64,000 nt of DNA from Lepidurus packardi (lineage: Eukaryota > Arthropoda > Branchiopoda > Notostraca > Triopsidae), in contig JAKZAN010000053.1 in the NCBI GenBank assembly GCA_023053545.1, positions 1-64,000 on the forward strand, in the 5' to 3' direction. Made by a program: the position numbers and the translations under genes. Positions 26,467 to 35,602 of the stretch are shown here, one piece after another. Numbering within the stretch: position 1 is the first letter of the stretch; each line of letters opens with the position of its first letter. Under the pieces are notes generated by a model. It was not told the origin of the DNA. It did no database searches and saw only the letters and a program-made list of their open reading frames with translations.

Positions 26467-29115
26467 ATGGACGAAGAAGATGATTTGATACCGGCAGAAG
26501 AAGGCAAATCGGATAACTTGCACTTCTACGAGAATACTGATGACAGTGGCGATACAATCACCAAAGTAACCGGTATGTATAAAGATTGGTTCTTGGATTA
26601 CGCTTCATACGTAATCCTAGAGCGTGCTGTGCCTGCTATCGAAGATGGTTTCAAGCCAGTACAGCGCCGGATCATGCATTCGCTTAAGGAACTAGACGAT
26701 GGTCGCTACAACAAAGTGGCCAACGTGGTTGGACATACGATGCAGTACCACCCGCACGGCGATCAGAGTATTGGTGATGCGATGGTGCAAATAGGCCAGA
26801 AAGAATTGCTGATTGATACGCAAGGAAACTGGGGTAATATCTTAACGGGCGACGGCGCTGCAGCTTCAAGGTATATCGAAGCGCGGTTGTCGAAATTTGC
26901 CTTAGAAGTTTTATACAGCCCAAAAATTACAGAATGGGTTGCTTCGTATGATGGCCGTCGGAATGAGCCGAATAATCTTCCCGTGAAATTCCCGCTACTT
27001 TTGGCGCAAGGTGCCGAAGGTATTGCCGTAGGATTGTCAACGAAGGTTCTGCCACACAATTTTAACGAGTTGATCGATGCGTCAATCAAAATACTAAAAG
27101 GAAAGCCGTTTACTATCTTTCCAGATTTTCAAACAGGCGGAATTGCCGACGTAAGTGCCTACAACGACGGTATGCGTGGCGGACGTGTTCGCGTTCGTGC
27201 TAAAATTGCCCAATTGGACAAGAATACGCTTGTGATTACGCAAATTCCGTTTTCAACCAATACGACCACGCTAATTGACAGCATCTTGAAAGCCAATGAA
27301 AAAGGCAAAATCAAGATTAAAAAAATTGAAGACAACACAGCCGCTGAGGTTGAAATTCTAATTCATTTATTTCCGGGTGTTTCGCCAGATAAAACCATCG
27401 ATGCATTGTTTGCATTTACGGCTTGCGAAACTTCCGTAGCGCCTTTGGGATGCGTAATCGAAAACCACAAACCACTGTTTGTTGGCGTGTCTAGAATGTT
27501 GCAGATTTCGACTGATAGAACAGTTGAATTGCTGAAAAGTGAATTGGAAATTCAATTAGGCGAACTGGAAGAACAATGGCATTTCCTTTCATTAGAGCGT
27601 ATTTTTATCGAAAAGAAAGTATACCGTTTAATTGAAGAAGAAACCACCAAAGAAGGCGTAATTTCTGCAATTGATGAAGGTTTGAAACCACACATCAAAC
27701 ACCTGAAACGCGCCGTTACGGAAGAAGATATTTTGCGTTTGACGGAAATTCGAATCATGCGCATTTCCAAATTTGACAGCAACAAAGCCCAAGATAAAAT
27801 TGAAGCTTTAGAAGGTGATATTGAGCAAGTGAAACATGATTTGGCAAACTTAATTGATTTTGCTATTGCCTTTTTTACGCGCTTAAAAGAGAAGTACGGA
27901 AAGGGCAGAGAACGCCAAACTGAACTCCGCATTTTTGATGACATCGAAGCCACGAAAGTCGTCCTTAGGAATACGAAGTTATATGTGAACCGCGAAGAAG
28001 GCTTTATTGGTACGAATTTGAAAAAAGACGAGTACGTCGCTGATTGTTCTGATATTGATGATATTATTGTCTTTTTACGTGATGGAACCATGATGGTCAC
28101 CAAAGTTGACGCCAAAACCTTTGTCGGAAAAGATATTATTCACGTTGCTGTTTTCGATCGGAACGACAAACGCACGATCTACAATATGGTCTACCGCGAT
28201 GGAAAATCGGGTCCTTCTTATATCAAACGTTTCAATGTTTCGGGCGTCACACGTGACAAACCGTACGATCTAACGAATGAAACAAAGGGTTCACAAGTGC
28301 TTTATTTCACGGTAAACCCGAATGGCGAAGCGGAAGTTATTACCGTTTTGCTGCGTCAAGTGGGCAGCATCAAAAAGCTAAAATTCGACTTAGATTTCGC
28401 GAACATGACCATAAAAGGTCGTACTTCAAAAGGGAATTTGGTCACGAAATACCCGATAAAGAAAATCGAACTGAAAGAGAAAGGAATTTCTACCTTGAAA
28501 CCACGTAAAATATGGTTTGACGATACCGTTCAAAAGCTGAATGTGGATGAGCGAGGCGAATTGTTGGGCGAGTTTAGGCCTAATGATAAACTGCTGGTTA
28601 TTTCCCAATCCGGAAAGTTGAAAACCATCATTCCAGAGCTCACAACGCATTTCGATTCGGATATGATTGTTTTGGAAAAATGGAATCCACGGAAACCAAT
28701 TTCTGCCATTTATTTTGATGGCGAAAAAGAAAAATATTTCATCAAAAGATTTTTAGTTGAGGTTGAAAATAGGGAAGAAATATTCATAACGGAACACCCG
28801 AATTCGCAACTGGAAATTGTCGCAACCGATTACAGACCCGTTGCTGAATTGGTATTTGCGAAGGTAAAAGGCGTTCAGAAGGAAAATATCACGGTTGATA
28901 TGGAAGCATTTATTGCTGTTAAAGGCATCAAAGCGCTTGGAAATCAGCTTACGAGTGATAAATTGAAACAGGTCAGCTTGTTGGATCCATTGCCTTATGA
29001 AGAGCCAGAAGAAGTATTGCCTGAAGAACCAGAAGTTTCTTCCGAAAGTGCCGAGACAGCTGAGGAAATGGGTGATTTTCCAATCGACGATGAAGGTCAA
29101 ATCACATTATTTTAG
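26467..29115 (+). CDS. parC: DNA topoisomerase IV subunit A
   Basis: DNA breakage-reunion subunit that pairs with ParE. The 882 residues include an unusually acidic N-terminal tail, then YASYVILERAVPAIEDGFKP, VANVVGHTMQYHPHGD, and the active-site Tyr in GDGAAASRYIEARLS near 137. GMRGGRVRVRA and the coiled-coil around 370-480 belong to the core. The C-terminal half is a beta-propeller-like domain with DDIIVFLRDGTMMVTK repeats, and the end is acidic (EEVLPEEPEVSSESAE). Long C-terminal tails are usual for the Bacteroidota ParC. A dispersed repeat element follows at 29156. Confidence 0.93.
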   Translation: MDEEDDLIPAEEGKSDNLHFYENTDDSGDTITKVTGMYKDWFLDYASYVILERAVPAIEDGFKPVQRRIMHSLKELDDGRYNKVANVVGHTMQYHPHGDQSIGDAMVQIGQKELLIDTQGNWGNILTGDGAAASRYIEARLSKFALEVLYSPKITEWVASYDGRRNEPNNLPVKFPLLLAQGAEGIAVGLSTKVLPHNFNELIDASIKILKGKPFTIFPDFQTGGIADVSAYNDGMRGGRVRVRAKIAQLDKNTLVITQIPFSTNTTTLIDSILKANEKGKIKIKKIEDNTAAEVEILIHLFPGVSPDKTIDALFAFTACETSVAPLGCVIENHKPLFVGVSRMLQISTDRTVELLKSELEIQLGELEEQWHFLSLERIFIEKKVYRLIEEETTKEGVISAIDEGLKPHIKHLKRAVTEEDILRLTEIRIMRISKFDSNKAQDKIEALEGDIEQVKHDLANLIDFAIAFFTRLKEKYGKGRERQTELRIFDDIEATKVVLRNTKLYVNREEGFIGTNLKKDEYVADCSDIDDIIVFLRDGTMMVTKVDAKTFVGKDIIHVAVFDRNDKRTIYNMVYRDGKSGPSYIKRFNVSGVTRDKPYDLTNETKGSQVLYFTVNPNGEAEVITVLLRQVGSIKKLKFDLDFANMTIKGRTSKGNLVTKYPIKKIELKEKGISTLKPRKIWFDDTVQKLNVDERGELLGEFRPNDKLLVISQSGKLKTIIPELTTHFDSDMIVLEKWNPRKPISAIYFDGEKEKYFIKRFLVEVENREEIFITEHPNSQLEIVATDYRPVAELVFAKVKGVQKENITVDMEAFIAVKGIKALGNQLTSDKLKQVSLLDPLPYEEPEEVLPEEPEVSSESAETAEEMGDFPIDDEGQITLF

Positions 29116-29155
29116 ATAGAAAGCCCTTTAAAACTGGCTTTTTTTTGAAGTATAA

Positions 29156-29286
29156 TGCCTAGCCCTGATTGAACGAAAATCCTTTTGCCTAGGGTCATTT
29201 TAAATGCAATTAAATGTATTTTTTTATAATGAACTGCTGTTAAGCTAGGCAGGCAAAAGATTGCAGGGAAAGCAGGAAATCGCTCC
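29156..29286 (+). repeat. Dispersed flavobacterial element, copy 3
   Basis: Left block CCTAGCCCTGATTGAACG, then AAAATCCTTTTGCC. The inner part carries a GCCTAG/CTAGGC inverted pair. The right block is GGCAAAAGATTGCAGGGAAA, then GCAGGAAATCGCTCC. The flanking helix is CCTG/CAGG. It is nearly identical in its arms to copy 4 in inverted orientation on the other side of the acyltransferase gene, but the inner sequences differ. Confidence 0.85.
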
Positions 29287-29406
29287 ATCCAGAAGTAGAG
29301 ATTCCTCTAAAAAAAACCGGAGAAAAATTTTATCACCTTATTAAAATAAGATTTATCTTACTTTTATATTTGCTTTTAGTATCTTTGAAGAAATGTACTA
29401 ATAGTA

Positions 29407-30435
29407 ATGAAAGTTGACGGTTTCTCATGGATCGATCCCCTACGAATTTTCGCAACGATATGCGTAATGCTAATTCATGTATCTTGTTTGCTTTTACCTC
29501 AATTTGGTATAGAATCTGCGCAAGATTGGTGGGCTGCCAATATATATGATGGCGTCTCTCGTGTTTGCGTTCCAATATTTTTAATGATTTCAGGGGCGCT
29601 ATTACTGCCCAATCCAAACGACAGCATCAAAGAATTTTTACGCAAGCGAATGACTCGAATCGTAGTGCCGTTTATGTTTTGGTCTGTTTTATATATTATA
29701 AAAGAAATCAGTGTTAACATAAATAGCGGTGTTTATGGCAACGCATCAGATATTTTCAAAGCTATTTTCCTGCTGTGCAAAGGAGGAGCAAGCTATCATT
29801 TGTGGTACATTTACATGATTATTGGCCTGCTACTATTTTTTCCCATCATCTCCAAGTGGCTCAATAACAGCAGTAGAAATGAAATTTTATATTTCTTAAG
29901 CATTTGGTTATTAACTAGTTTTCTGCAAATTCCGTATGTTGATAAGATTATGCCAAATATTGAAATTACAAATTTCGCAGGCTATATCGGGTTTCCAGTC
30001 TTAGGCTATTATCTTAGTACTTCTACATTCAATATAAAAAACAAGAAAATGGTTTATAGCGTATCCTTTCTTGTAGGGTCACTAATCACCGTTTTTGGAA
30101 CTTATTTTGCATCCGAACGATTGGGATATTTTTACGAAGGATTTTACGGCTATTTAACCTTGAATGTTATTCTTGCATCAGTTGGCGTATTTTTGTTATT
30201 CAAGGACGTAATTAAGTTGAATACAAAACTGATTCGTTTTGCAAGTAAATACAGTTACGGTACCTATCTTGCGCATTTGCTGGTACTTTGGTTGTTGGAA
30301 TTAGCAGGAATCAACAGTCGTTTTTTTAGTCCTATTGTAGGCATTCCCATAACAGTAGCACTCTGCTTCATTTTCTCAACGCTCATTGTTTGGGCCATCA
30401 ACAAACTGCCATTAGGCAAATATATTTCGGGATAA
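29407..30435 (+). CDS. Acyltransferase family 3 membrane protein
   Basis: Integral inner-membrane O-acyltransferase of the OatA/WecH/Acyl_transf_3 type, 342 residues with about ten hydrophobic helices. It opens SWIDPLRIFATICVMLIHVS, with the His in a transmembrane helix as in the family, followed by RVCVPIFLMISGALLL. YHLWYIYMIIGLLLFFPI and SYGTYLAHLLVLWLLELAG are further family segments. It probably transfers acetyl or another acyl group to a cell-surface polysaccharide; the acceptor is unknown. It stands alone between parC and small secreted proteins, flanked by inverted copies of the dispersed element, which suggests insertion as a unit. Confidence 0.9.
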   Translation: MKVDGFSWIDPLRIFATICVMLIHVSCLLLPQFGIESAQDWWAANIYDGVSRVCVPIFLMISGALLLPNPNDSIKEFLRKRMTRIVVPFMFWSVLYIIKEISVNINSGVYGNASDIFKAIFLLCKGGASYHLWYIYMIIGLLLFFPIISKWLNNSSRNEILYFLSIWLLTSFLQIPYVDKIMPNIEITNFAGYIGFPVLGYYLSTSTFNIKNKKMVYSVSFLVGSLITVFGTYFASERLGYFYEGFYGYLTLNVILASVGVFLLFKDVIKLNTKLIRFASKYSYGTYLAHLLVLWLLELAGINSRFFSPIVGIPITVALCFIFSTLIVWAINKLPLGKYISG

Positions 30436-30530
30436 GCCACAAAAAAGGATCTGCCAGCAGCTCTATTGCGACATTTTAAGTAAATGTATTGCAATCCAGT
30501 GCCGAACGGGAATAGAAAGTGTGTTATTTT

Positions 30531-30662
30531 GGAGCTATTTCCTGCTTTCCCTGCAATCTTTTGCATTTTGTCACAATTCAACATGCCCAGAAAAACAAGA
30601 GTAATTTTTTCGATGGGCATTTCATACGGCAAAAGGATTTTCGTTCAATCAGGGCTAGGGCA
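30531..30662 (-). repeat. Dispersed flavobacterial element, copy 4
   Basis: On the minus strand its left block matches copy 3 over 32 bases, and its right block differs by one base in the stretch up to AGCTCC. The inner hairpin is different: ATGCCCA pairs with TGGGCAT. The helix is CCTG/CAGG. It lies between the acyltransferase gene and the small secreted protein at 30717. Confidence 0.85.
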
Positions 30663-30716
30663 GTCGATTTAGTTCGAGATTTTCAGTACATTTCACACCA
30701 TAAAAACATAATTATT

Positions 30717-30989
30717 ATGAAAAAAATCTTTGTATTATTGGCATTTGTTTTATGCAGTTTAGGCATTCGAGCACAAAGCATGAATCTAAAGGAGTTTATT
30801 GGTGGTATTGTCGCCAAGCAAGAAAAACTTCAGGACAAGCGTGTCAAAGCATACGTAAACGACAAGGAAATCGAAGATTTGTCGAAATTTAATTTTAATA
30901 TTGCCGACTACAACTTAAAATTTAATCTTGTTTCGGCGAAAAATGAAGAAGTTCTAGAAGTTCGATTGACTAGTAAATTAGAAGATTAA
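30717..30989 (+). CDS. Small secreted hypothetical protein
   Basis: 90 residues with a signal peptide (FVLLAFVLCSLGIRAQ) and a mature part containing LKEFIGGIVAKQEKLQDKRV and SKFNFNIADYNLKFNLVSAK. The ATG at 30717 gives the signal peptide directly; the longer upstream reading would bury it. The mature part alternates Lys/Asp/Asn and looks like a small beta-rich exported protein. It starts an apparent operon with the next two genes (gaps of 5 and 49 bases). No family is recognised. Confidence 0.72.
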   Translation: MKKIFVLLAFVLCSLGIRAQSMNLKEFIGGIVAKQEKLQDKRVKAYVNDKEIEDLSKFNFNIADYNLKFNLVSAKNEEVLEVRLTSKLED

Positions 30990-30994
30990 GTAGT

Positions 30995-31630
30995 ATGAGG
31001 CGTTTTGTATTGTTTTTTCTCGTCATTATACCGCTCGTTGGTTTTTCGCAAGCCACGGCCGACACTGTTTATGCGCTTTCGCCAGTTGTGGTGCACGGAA
31101 AAAAAGCAAAAAAGCAGATCACTAAAATCAAACTCGATGGTTATCCTGCATTTGGTGGTTTCAAGTCAAATATAGACAAATCAGTTTCTTTAGTTCGTAA
31201 TTTGCCGCACGGAACGCTTTCGTCGGTAACATTCTACATCAATACTGGCTTGGTTAATGTTTTCAAAAAGAAATTAAACATCCAATATAAAGACGTCGAT
31301 TTGGGAATCGTGATCTATGAAGTAGGTAAAAATGGTGAACCAGGTGCCATTGTAAGTGAGAACGATATTATTTTCCGTGTTCCGAAATCACACGATGGTG
31401 CGCTAAAGGTCGATCTGAGCCGTTTGCAAATCGAAACAAGGGATTTGTTTATTGGTGTTTCTGTACAGTCGCAACTTTCTGATACAGCGTATAACATTTA
31501 CTTTCGAAAGAACGAAAATGAAAATACTATTACGTACTACAAGTTAACAAATCCAAGTTCGATGGTTGGCAAGTGGTGGTCATTCGGAATCAAAGAGTCC
31601 TTTAAGATGGTAATCGCGGTGGAACACTAA
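30995..31630 (+). CDS. Exported protein of a conserved Flavobacteriia family
   Basis: 211 residues with a signal peptide (VLFFLVIIPLVGFSQ) and an N-terminal stretch DTVYALSPVVVHGKKAKK. The rest has SVTFYINTGL near 78, a central GIVIYEVGKNGEPGAI and LKVDLSRLQIETRDLFIGVS, the pattern of a C-terminal region found in several Flavobacteriia proteins. It has no catalytic signature. The five-base gap to the preceding gene suggests one operon. Likely location is periplasm or cell surface; function unknown. Confidence 0.72.
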   Translation: MRRFVLFFLVIIPLVGFSQATADTVYALSPVVVHGKKAKKQITKIKLDGYPAFGGFKSNIDKSVSLVRNLPHGTLSSVTFYINTGLVNVFKKKLNIQYKDVDLGIVIYEVGKNGEPGAIVSENDIIFRVPKSHDGALKVDLSRLQIETRDLFIGVSVQSQLSDTAYNIYFRKNENENTITYYKLTNPSSMVGKWWSFGIKESFKMVIAVEH

Positions 31631-31679
31631 AAATATTCTAAGTTATGGACATAAATTTTTCACATCTCAAACCTGCACG

Positions 31680-31949
31680 ATGACAAGATTTAATTGGATA
31701 CAGTTGAAGCCCTCCAGCTTTGCAGCACTTTGTTTTTATATCATCTACCGAGGACTTATTAGTTTTAGTACAGACGCTGTGTGGTTGAAAATATATACCG
31801 CGATACTCATTCTCGGGATCGGCGCAGCAGGCAGGTATGTTTACTTAAACCGCGAGAAAATGAGGGGAATGAGCGGCATTAAGGCTGCGTTGTTTTTCGT
31901 ATATATGTCAGTAATTGTATATCTATCAGTGGTAATGTATACGCCATAA
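31680..31949 (+). CDS. Small membrane protein
   Basis: 89 residues with three hydrophobic segments: about 12-26, 33-51 and 65-85, separated by a basic loop LNREKMRGMSG. No recognised domain. It ends in the shared terminator with terC and is probably the third gene of the operon that starts at 30717. Confidence 0.65.
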   Translation: MTRFNWIQLKPSSFAALCFYIIYRGLISFSTDAVWLKIYTAILILGIGAAGRYVYLNREKMRGMSGIKAALFFVYMSVIVYLSVVMYTP

Positions 31950-31977
31950 AAAAAACGCCCGAAGGCGTTTTTTTACT
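31948..31977. terminator. Bidirectional terminator, 31680 gene/terC
   Basis: Stem AACGCC/GGCGTT with a CGAA loop (31955-31970), with A run before and T run after. Confidence 0.82.
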
Positions 31978-32746
31978 TTTTACTTTTTTTCATTTTCATA
32001 TTCAGCATTTCTACCCCGAGGGAGAAACAGATGGCAAAATACAAATAGCCTTTCGGAATTGGCGTAACATGGTTTCCAAAGAATGAAGCGTTTGCCAAAT
32101 GTGCCGATTCGGTTACAAGCATGAATCCAATTAAGATCAAAAAGCTTAAAGCCAAGATCTGAATGGAAGGGTGCTTATTCACAAAAGTACCCACAGGAAC
32201 TGCGAACTGCATCATCACCAATACTGAGATTACAACAGCGGTAATCATGATATACAAAGCGCCTGTAACGCCGTTTGTCATCCCAACAGCAGTTAATATA
32301 CTATCGAATGAAAAGACAATGTCGATCATGATAATTTGGAAAATAACTTTGCCAAATGCCGTCGCCGCTTGTTTGCCTAATGTTTTTTCTTCTTCGCCTT
32401 TTTCTTCTACTTTCTCTCGAATTTCGTTTGTGCTCTTATAGAGCAAGAACAAACCGCCTAACAGTAAAATTAAACTTTGCCCGCTGATGCTTGCAGAGGC
32501 CCAGCTGGTTTCAAATGAAATCCAAGGCTCTTTAAGTGAAATAAGCCACGTAATCCCGAATAATAAAGCGATTCGCATGAACATTGCCAAAAACATCCCG
32601 ATTTTAGTCGCACGCTTTCGGTCTTTTTCCTGCAGTTTTCCTGTAACAATTGAGATAAAAATAATATTGTCTATTCCGAGCACAATTTCGAGAAACGTAA
32701 GCGTAAATAAAGCAATCCACGCGTCTGGACTTGAGAAAATTTCCAT
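31973..32746 (-). CDS. TerC family integral membrane protein
   Basis: Inner-membrane protein of 257 residues with about seven hydrophobic helices. Typical TerC features are LEIVLGIDNIIFISIV near 20-35, with the acidic residues thought to bind metal, LSFLILIGFMLV, and a second acidic pair in IIMIDIVFSFDSILTAV. Family members are implicated in manganese export or tellurite resistance. It is a single gene, convergent with the small membrane protein. Confidence 0.92.
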   Translation of the reverse strand: MEIFSSPDAWIALFTLTFLEIVLGIDNIIFISIVTGKLQEKDRKRATKIGMFLAMFMRIALLFGITWLISLKEPWISFETSWASASISGQSLILLLGGLFLLYKSTNEIREKVEEKGEEEKTLGKQAATAFGKVIFQIIMIDIVFSFDSILTAVGMTNGVTGALYIMITAVVISVLVMMQFAVPVGTFVNKHPSIQILALSFLILIGFMLVTESAHLANASFFGNHVTPIPKGYLYFAICFSLGVEMLNMKMKKSKK

Positions 32747-32749
32747 GGT

Positions 32750-33128
32750 TTAAGGTTTGATTTTAATTGCGGTTCCTTGTTGTTTCTGGTCTTCGCCAAC
32801 AAGGTCCGAACTCAAAGGTATAGGAATTTTTCGAGGTGGTCAAGATTTTCATGCCGATTGCTTTGCGTTCTTGGCGGTTTTTTGGGTGCAATTTCCGCAG
32901 CACAAATTCACAATCGTTCACCCAACGCACTGTTGCTGTGTCAGTTTTGCCTTGATAAGTCTCGATTTGCAAGCTATCAATTCTTGTGAAAATCGTGGTT
33001 TCTTTTTTGCCGTTCACTTCAAAATCGAACTGAAATGTCCCATTTTTATAATCTGCGCAGTTGCGTTCTACTTCGTAGCAGCCGGTTGCTAGAACTGCAA
33101 GTAATACTATTAAAGATATTTTTTTCAT
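32750..33128 (-). CDS. Lipoprotein, one +1 frameshift near the 3' end
   Basis: Starts with a lipoprotein signal (SLIVLLAVLATGCYEV). The mature part has NGTFQFDFEVNGKKETTIF and ends FEFG, after which the frame should continue as LVGEDQKQQGTAIKIKP to a TAA at 32750-32752. The present frame instead runs to PETTRNRN and a stop at 32763. One base fewer at the GG of 32803-32804 restores the family tail. Joined length is 125 residues. It is an outer-membrane-directed lipoprotein of unknown function. Confidence 0.75.
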
Positions 33129-33129
33129 A

Positions 33130-33702
33130 TTATAAAATCTTGATTTTGTGTTTTTCCAACAATCCTGGGATGCCCTGAACAGAAAATTTTGCGCCTTTCA
33201 TTGGATTGTTTTCGGGATCGATTACGTAGTTATAGGCGTTTCTGAAATCGGCATCTTTGAGTTGCGACATATCAAAAACTGCTGCGTCCAAATTGCAGTT
33301 GTCGAATAATGCATTAGACAAATCAGCTGAAGCAAAATTAACGCCTTTCAAGGAGCAATTCACAAATTGTGTTTTTGGCATCTTCTTGTTGCTAAACCAA
33401 GCGTAATCGACTGTGGAATCTTTAAACTCGACACTAAACAAGAAGTCTTGGCATTCGTCGAAACGGATTCCCAATACTTTCGATTGCAGAAACGTGCAAT
33501 TCCGAATGCTGCTGCCTTGCAGTTTCGTCATGGCGAGGTTGCAATCGATAAATTCACAATCGCTAAAGGTGCAATCGAGGAAAGCTGTGCTTGAAAAGTC
33601 GCAGTTTACGAAAGTACAGCCGTCATATTCTCGGCCTGTTATCTTTTTATCAAGTAAGAGTATCTTCTCGAAACGCTGGTCAATATTGATGAATTCTTCC
33701 AT
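33130..33702 (-). CDS. Pentapeptide repeat protein
   Basis: 190 residues built of five-residue repeats A(D/N)LXX-like, such as CTFVNCDFSSTAFLDCTF and LSNALFDNCNLDAAVFDMSQ, with many Cys at the conserved positions. These fold into a right-handed beta-helix. Some members mimic DNA or protect gyrase, but most have unknown roles. The ATG shares its A with the stop of the DUF6095 gene (TAATG), so it is coupled with that gene and murQ. Confidence 0.88.
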   Translation of the reverse strand: MEEFINIDQRFEKILLLDKKITGREYDGCTFVNCDFSSTAFLDCTFSDCEFIDCNLAMTKLQGSSIRNCTFLQSKVLGIRFDECQDFLFSVEFKDSTVDYAWFSNKKMPKTQFVNCSLKGVNFASADLSNALFDNCNLDAAVFDMSQLKDADFRNAYNYVIDPENNPMKGAKFSVQGIPGLLEKHKIKIL

Positions 33703-33920
33703 TATTTACTAAATAGACTGTCTACGATGCGCTTAATACCTTTAAAAATGAACACTACGGCTAGCGCGCACATAATGATGCCTAAACCCAAAATTGGAAT
33801 AAAGAGCGTATGACTTTGATTTTTAAAAGCACTGTTAATTACGGTAGGACCAATGAACATTAACGGTAATGCCCAAGATAGATTTTTTATTCCGCTGTTT
33901 AAAATCGCTTTATTTGGCAT
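33702..33920 (-). CDS. DUF6095-like small membrane protein
   Basis: 72 residues with two membrane helices (LSWALPLMFIGPTVINSA and LFIPILGLGIIMCALAVVFI), characteristic of DUF6095. It overlaps the 3' end of murQ by 11 bases and the start of the pentapeptide gene by one base. Function unknown. Confidence 0.8.
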   Translation of the reverse strand: MPNKAILNSGIKNLSWALPLMFIGPTVINSAFKNQSHTLFIPILGLGIIMCALAVVFIFKGIKRIVDSLFSK

Positions 33921-34740
33921 TTTTGATTGTTTCGTTATAATGGTTCACCGCTTTTCTGACGCTTCCTTGAGTTTCTAAAAGTTCACCCGCATCTTCGTAG
34001 CTTACCGGAATTTCTTCCATAATCATTCGGATGCCGCGGTCTACTAATTTGTTATTGCTGAGTTGCATATCGACCATTTTATTGCCTTTCACGCGACCAA
34101 GTCGGATCATGGTTGCCGTTGAAATCATGTTTAGAACCAGCTTTTGTGCTGTGCCCGCTTTCATTCGGCTGCTACCTGTTACCAATTCAGGTCCCACGAC
34201 AACTACAACTGGGAACTGCGCTGTTAAGGCAAGCGGACTTCCGTTGTTGCAGGTAATGCATCCCGTTGCGATTCCGTTTTTATTGCACTGTTCCAATCCG
34301 CCTATTACGTATGGTGTTGTGCCTGAAGCCGCAATTCCGATTACGACATCTTTATTCGAAATATTATGTTCTTGCAAATCAATCCACGCCTGTTTTTCGT
34401 CGTCTTCTGCATTTTCAACTGCGCGTCTGATGGCGGTATCACCGCCTGCGATGATCCCATTTACCAAATCGAATGGTACGCCAAACGTTGGTGGACATTC
34501 CGAAGCGTCTACGATTCCCAATCGGCCGGAAGTACCGGCGCCGATGTAGAAAATTCTGCCGCCGTTGCTTAGTTTTTCGGCTGTTACTTCAACGAGTTTT
34601 TCGATTTGTGGCAAGGCACTTTGCACAGCAACCGGTACGGATTTGTCTTCATTGTTGATGTTTTCTAGCAGTTGAGCTATCGACATTTTTTCGAGATGTT
34701 CGTATTTCGAGGACTGCTCGGTGGTTTTGATGAAAGTCAT
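33910..34740 (-). CDS. murQ: N-acetylmuramic acid 6-phosphate etherase
   Basis: Cytoplasmic SIS-domain enzyme of cell-wall recycling that cleaves the lactyl ether of MurNAc-6-phosphate to GlcNAc-6-phosphate. The sugar-phosphate loops are IFYIGAGTSGRLGIVDASE near 66-84 and ASGTTPYVIGGL near 143, and GPELVTGSSRMKAGTAQK is the third family motif. Length is 276 residues, normal. It is the first gene of a three-gene overlapping run (murQ, DUF6095, pentapeptide). Confidence 0.94.
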   Translation of the reverse strand: MTFIKTTEQSSKYEHLEKMSIAQLLENINNEDKSVPVAVQSALPQIEKLVEVTAEKLSNGGRIFYIGAGTSGRLGIVDASECPPTFGVPFDLVNGIIAGGDTAIRRAVENAEDDEKQAWIDLQEHNISNKDVVIGIAASGTTPYVIGGLEQCNKNGIATGCITCNNGSPLALTAQFPVVVVVGPELVTGSSRMKAGTAQKLVLNMISTATMIRLGRVKGNKMVDMQLSNNKLVDRGIRMIMEEIPVSYEDAGELLETQGSVRKAVNHYNETIKNAK

Positions 34741-34820
34741 AAACTTGTACTTATTGGTGTAAAGTTACCAAATTAAGATAAAATTCGAATTTAAATCTGA
34801 ATTTGAATTGATTGGCGGTC

Positions 34821-34913
34821 GCGCTAGGGATTGCAGCGGAAATCCTTTTTGAAGCGTAGCGCAGAAAAGATTGCAGCGAAAAGCCCGACCCGCTTTTTTT
34901 GCGGGTAGCGCCC
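34821..34913 (+). repeat. Dispersed flavobacterial element, copy 5, with embedded terminator hairpin
   Basis: Left block GCAGCGGAAATCCTTTTT and right block AGAAAAGATTGCAGCG. The helix is GGG/CCC here, the reverse of the C/G arrangement in copies 6 and 8. An ACCCGC/GCGGGT hairpin with a T7 loop (34887-34906) follows, and the ends GCGCTA/TAGCGC pair. It lies downstream of the ZIP transporter gene and may end its transcript. Confidence 0.75.
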
Positions 34914-35602
34914 TAAATTAGATACGCTAGGACTATTCCGAGGATGATCATTGAGATTTTGGCGATGTTAAACTTATGGCCTTCAGTCGTTTCGAAAATA
35001 ATTGTTGACGAGATGTGAAACAAGATTCCGATGACAACAGCTGTGATTTCTGCGTAATAATTGTTTAGTTGCGGCAAGTAGATTGATGCAGCAGTGCCTA
35101 GCGGCGTCATGGCTGCAAAGGTGATCATGAAGGCAAAAATAGACGATTTTTGGAGGTGCGCGTTTAGGAAAAACAGCGTTAGGATGATTGCGATGGGGAA
35201 GTGGTGCACGGCGATTCCGAGTGCTAAATGTTCGTGGTGCGATACGGGAAAACCTTCCAGAAACGCGTGAATGCAGAGGCTGATGAACAAAAGCCAGGGA
35301 ATTTGATGCATTTCTGAGTGGCCGTGCACGTGACCATGTTCAGCGCCTTTTGAGAAAAATTCGAGTATGATTTGGAATAAAATACCGATCATAATGAAGA
35401 TGCCGACTTTTCCCATTTCTGCGTGGCCTGCGTCATGCGCACTTTCGTATACGTCTGGTAGCAAATGCATTACGGTTAACGACAATAAGAACGAACCACT
35501 AAAAGCGAGCAGTAGTTTCAGATTCGTTTTGTTGTTTGGTTTCAGAAACAGTGCGAGAACGTAGCCTGCGAGAACTGCTAAAAGAGGCAAGATATAGTTC
35601 AT
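34913..35602 (-). CDS. ZIP family metal transporter
   Basis: Inner-membrane divalent-cation importer, 229 residues with about eight hydrophobic helices. The intracellular loop is His-rich (HGHVHGHSEMHQ near 91-102). The transport helices have FISLCIHAFLEGFPVSHHEH and LGIAVHHFPIAIILTL, with the paired His typical of ZIP. It probably brings in zinc or iron. Its start shares a base with the stop of the methyltransferase gene (TAATG), so the two are coupled. Confidence 0.92.
   Translation of the reverse strand: MNYILPLLAVLAGYVLALFLKPNNKTNLKLLLAFSGSFLLSLTVMHLLPDVYESAHDAGHAEMGKVGIFIMIGILFQIILEFFSKGAEHGHVHGHSEMHQIPWLLFISLCIHAFLEGFPVSHHEHLALGIAVHHFPIAIILTLFFLNAHLQKSSIFAFMITFAAMTPLGTAASIYLPQLNNYYAEITAVVIGILFHISSTIIFETTEGHKFNIAKISMIILGIVLAYLI

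Noticed and set aside
29156..30662. Integron cassette with attC sites
   Set aside because: No integrase, no GTTRRRY-type core, and the element also occurs singly between housekeeping genes.
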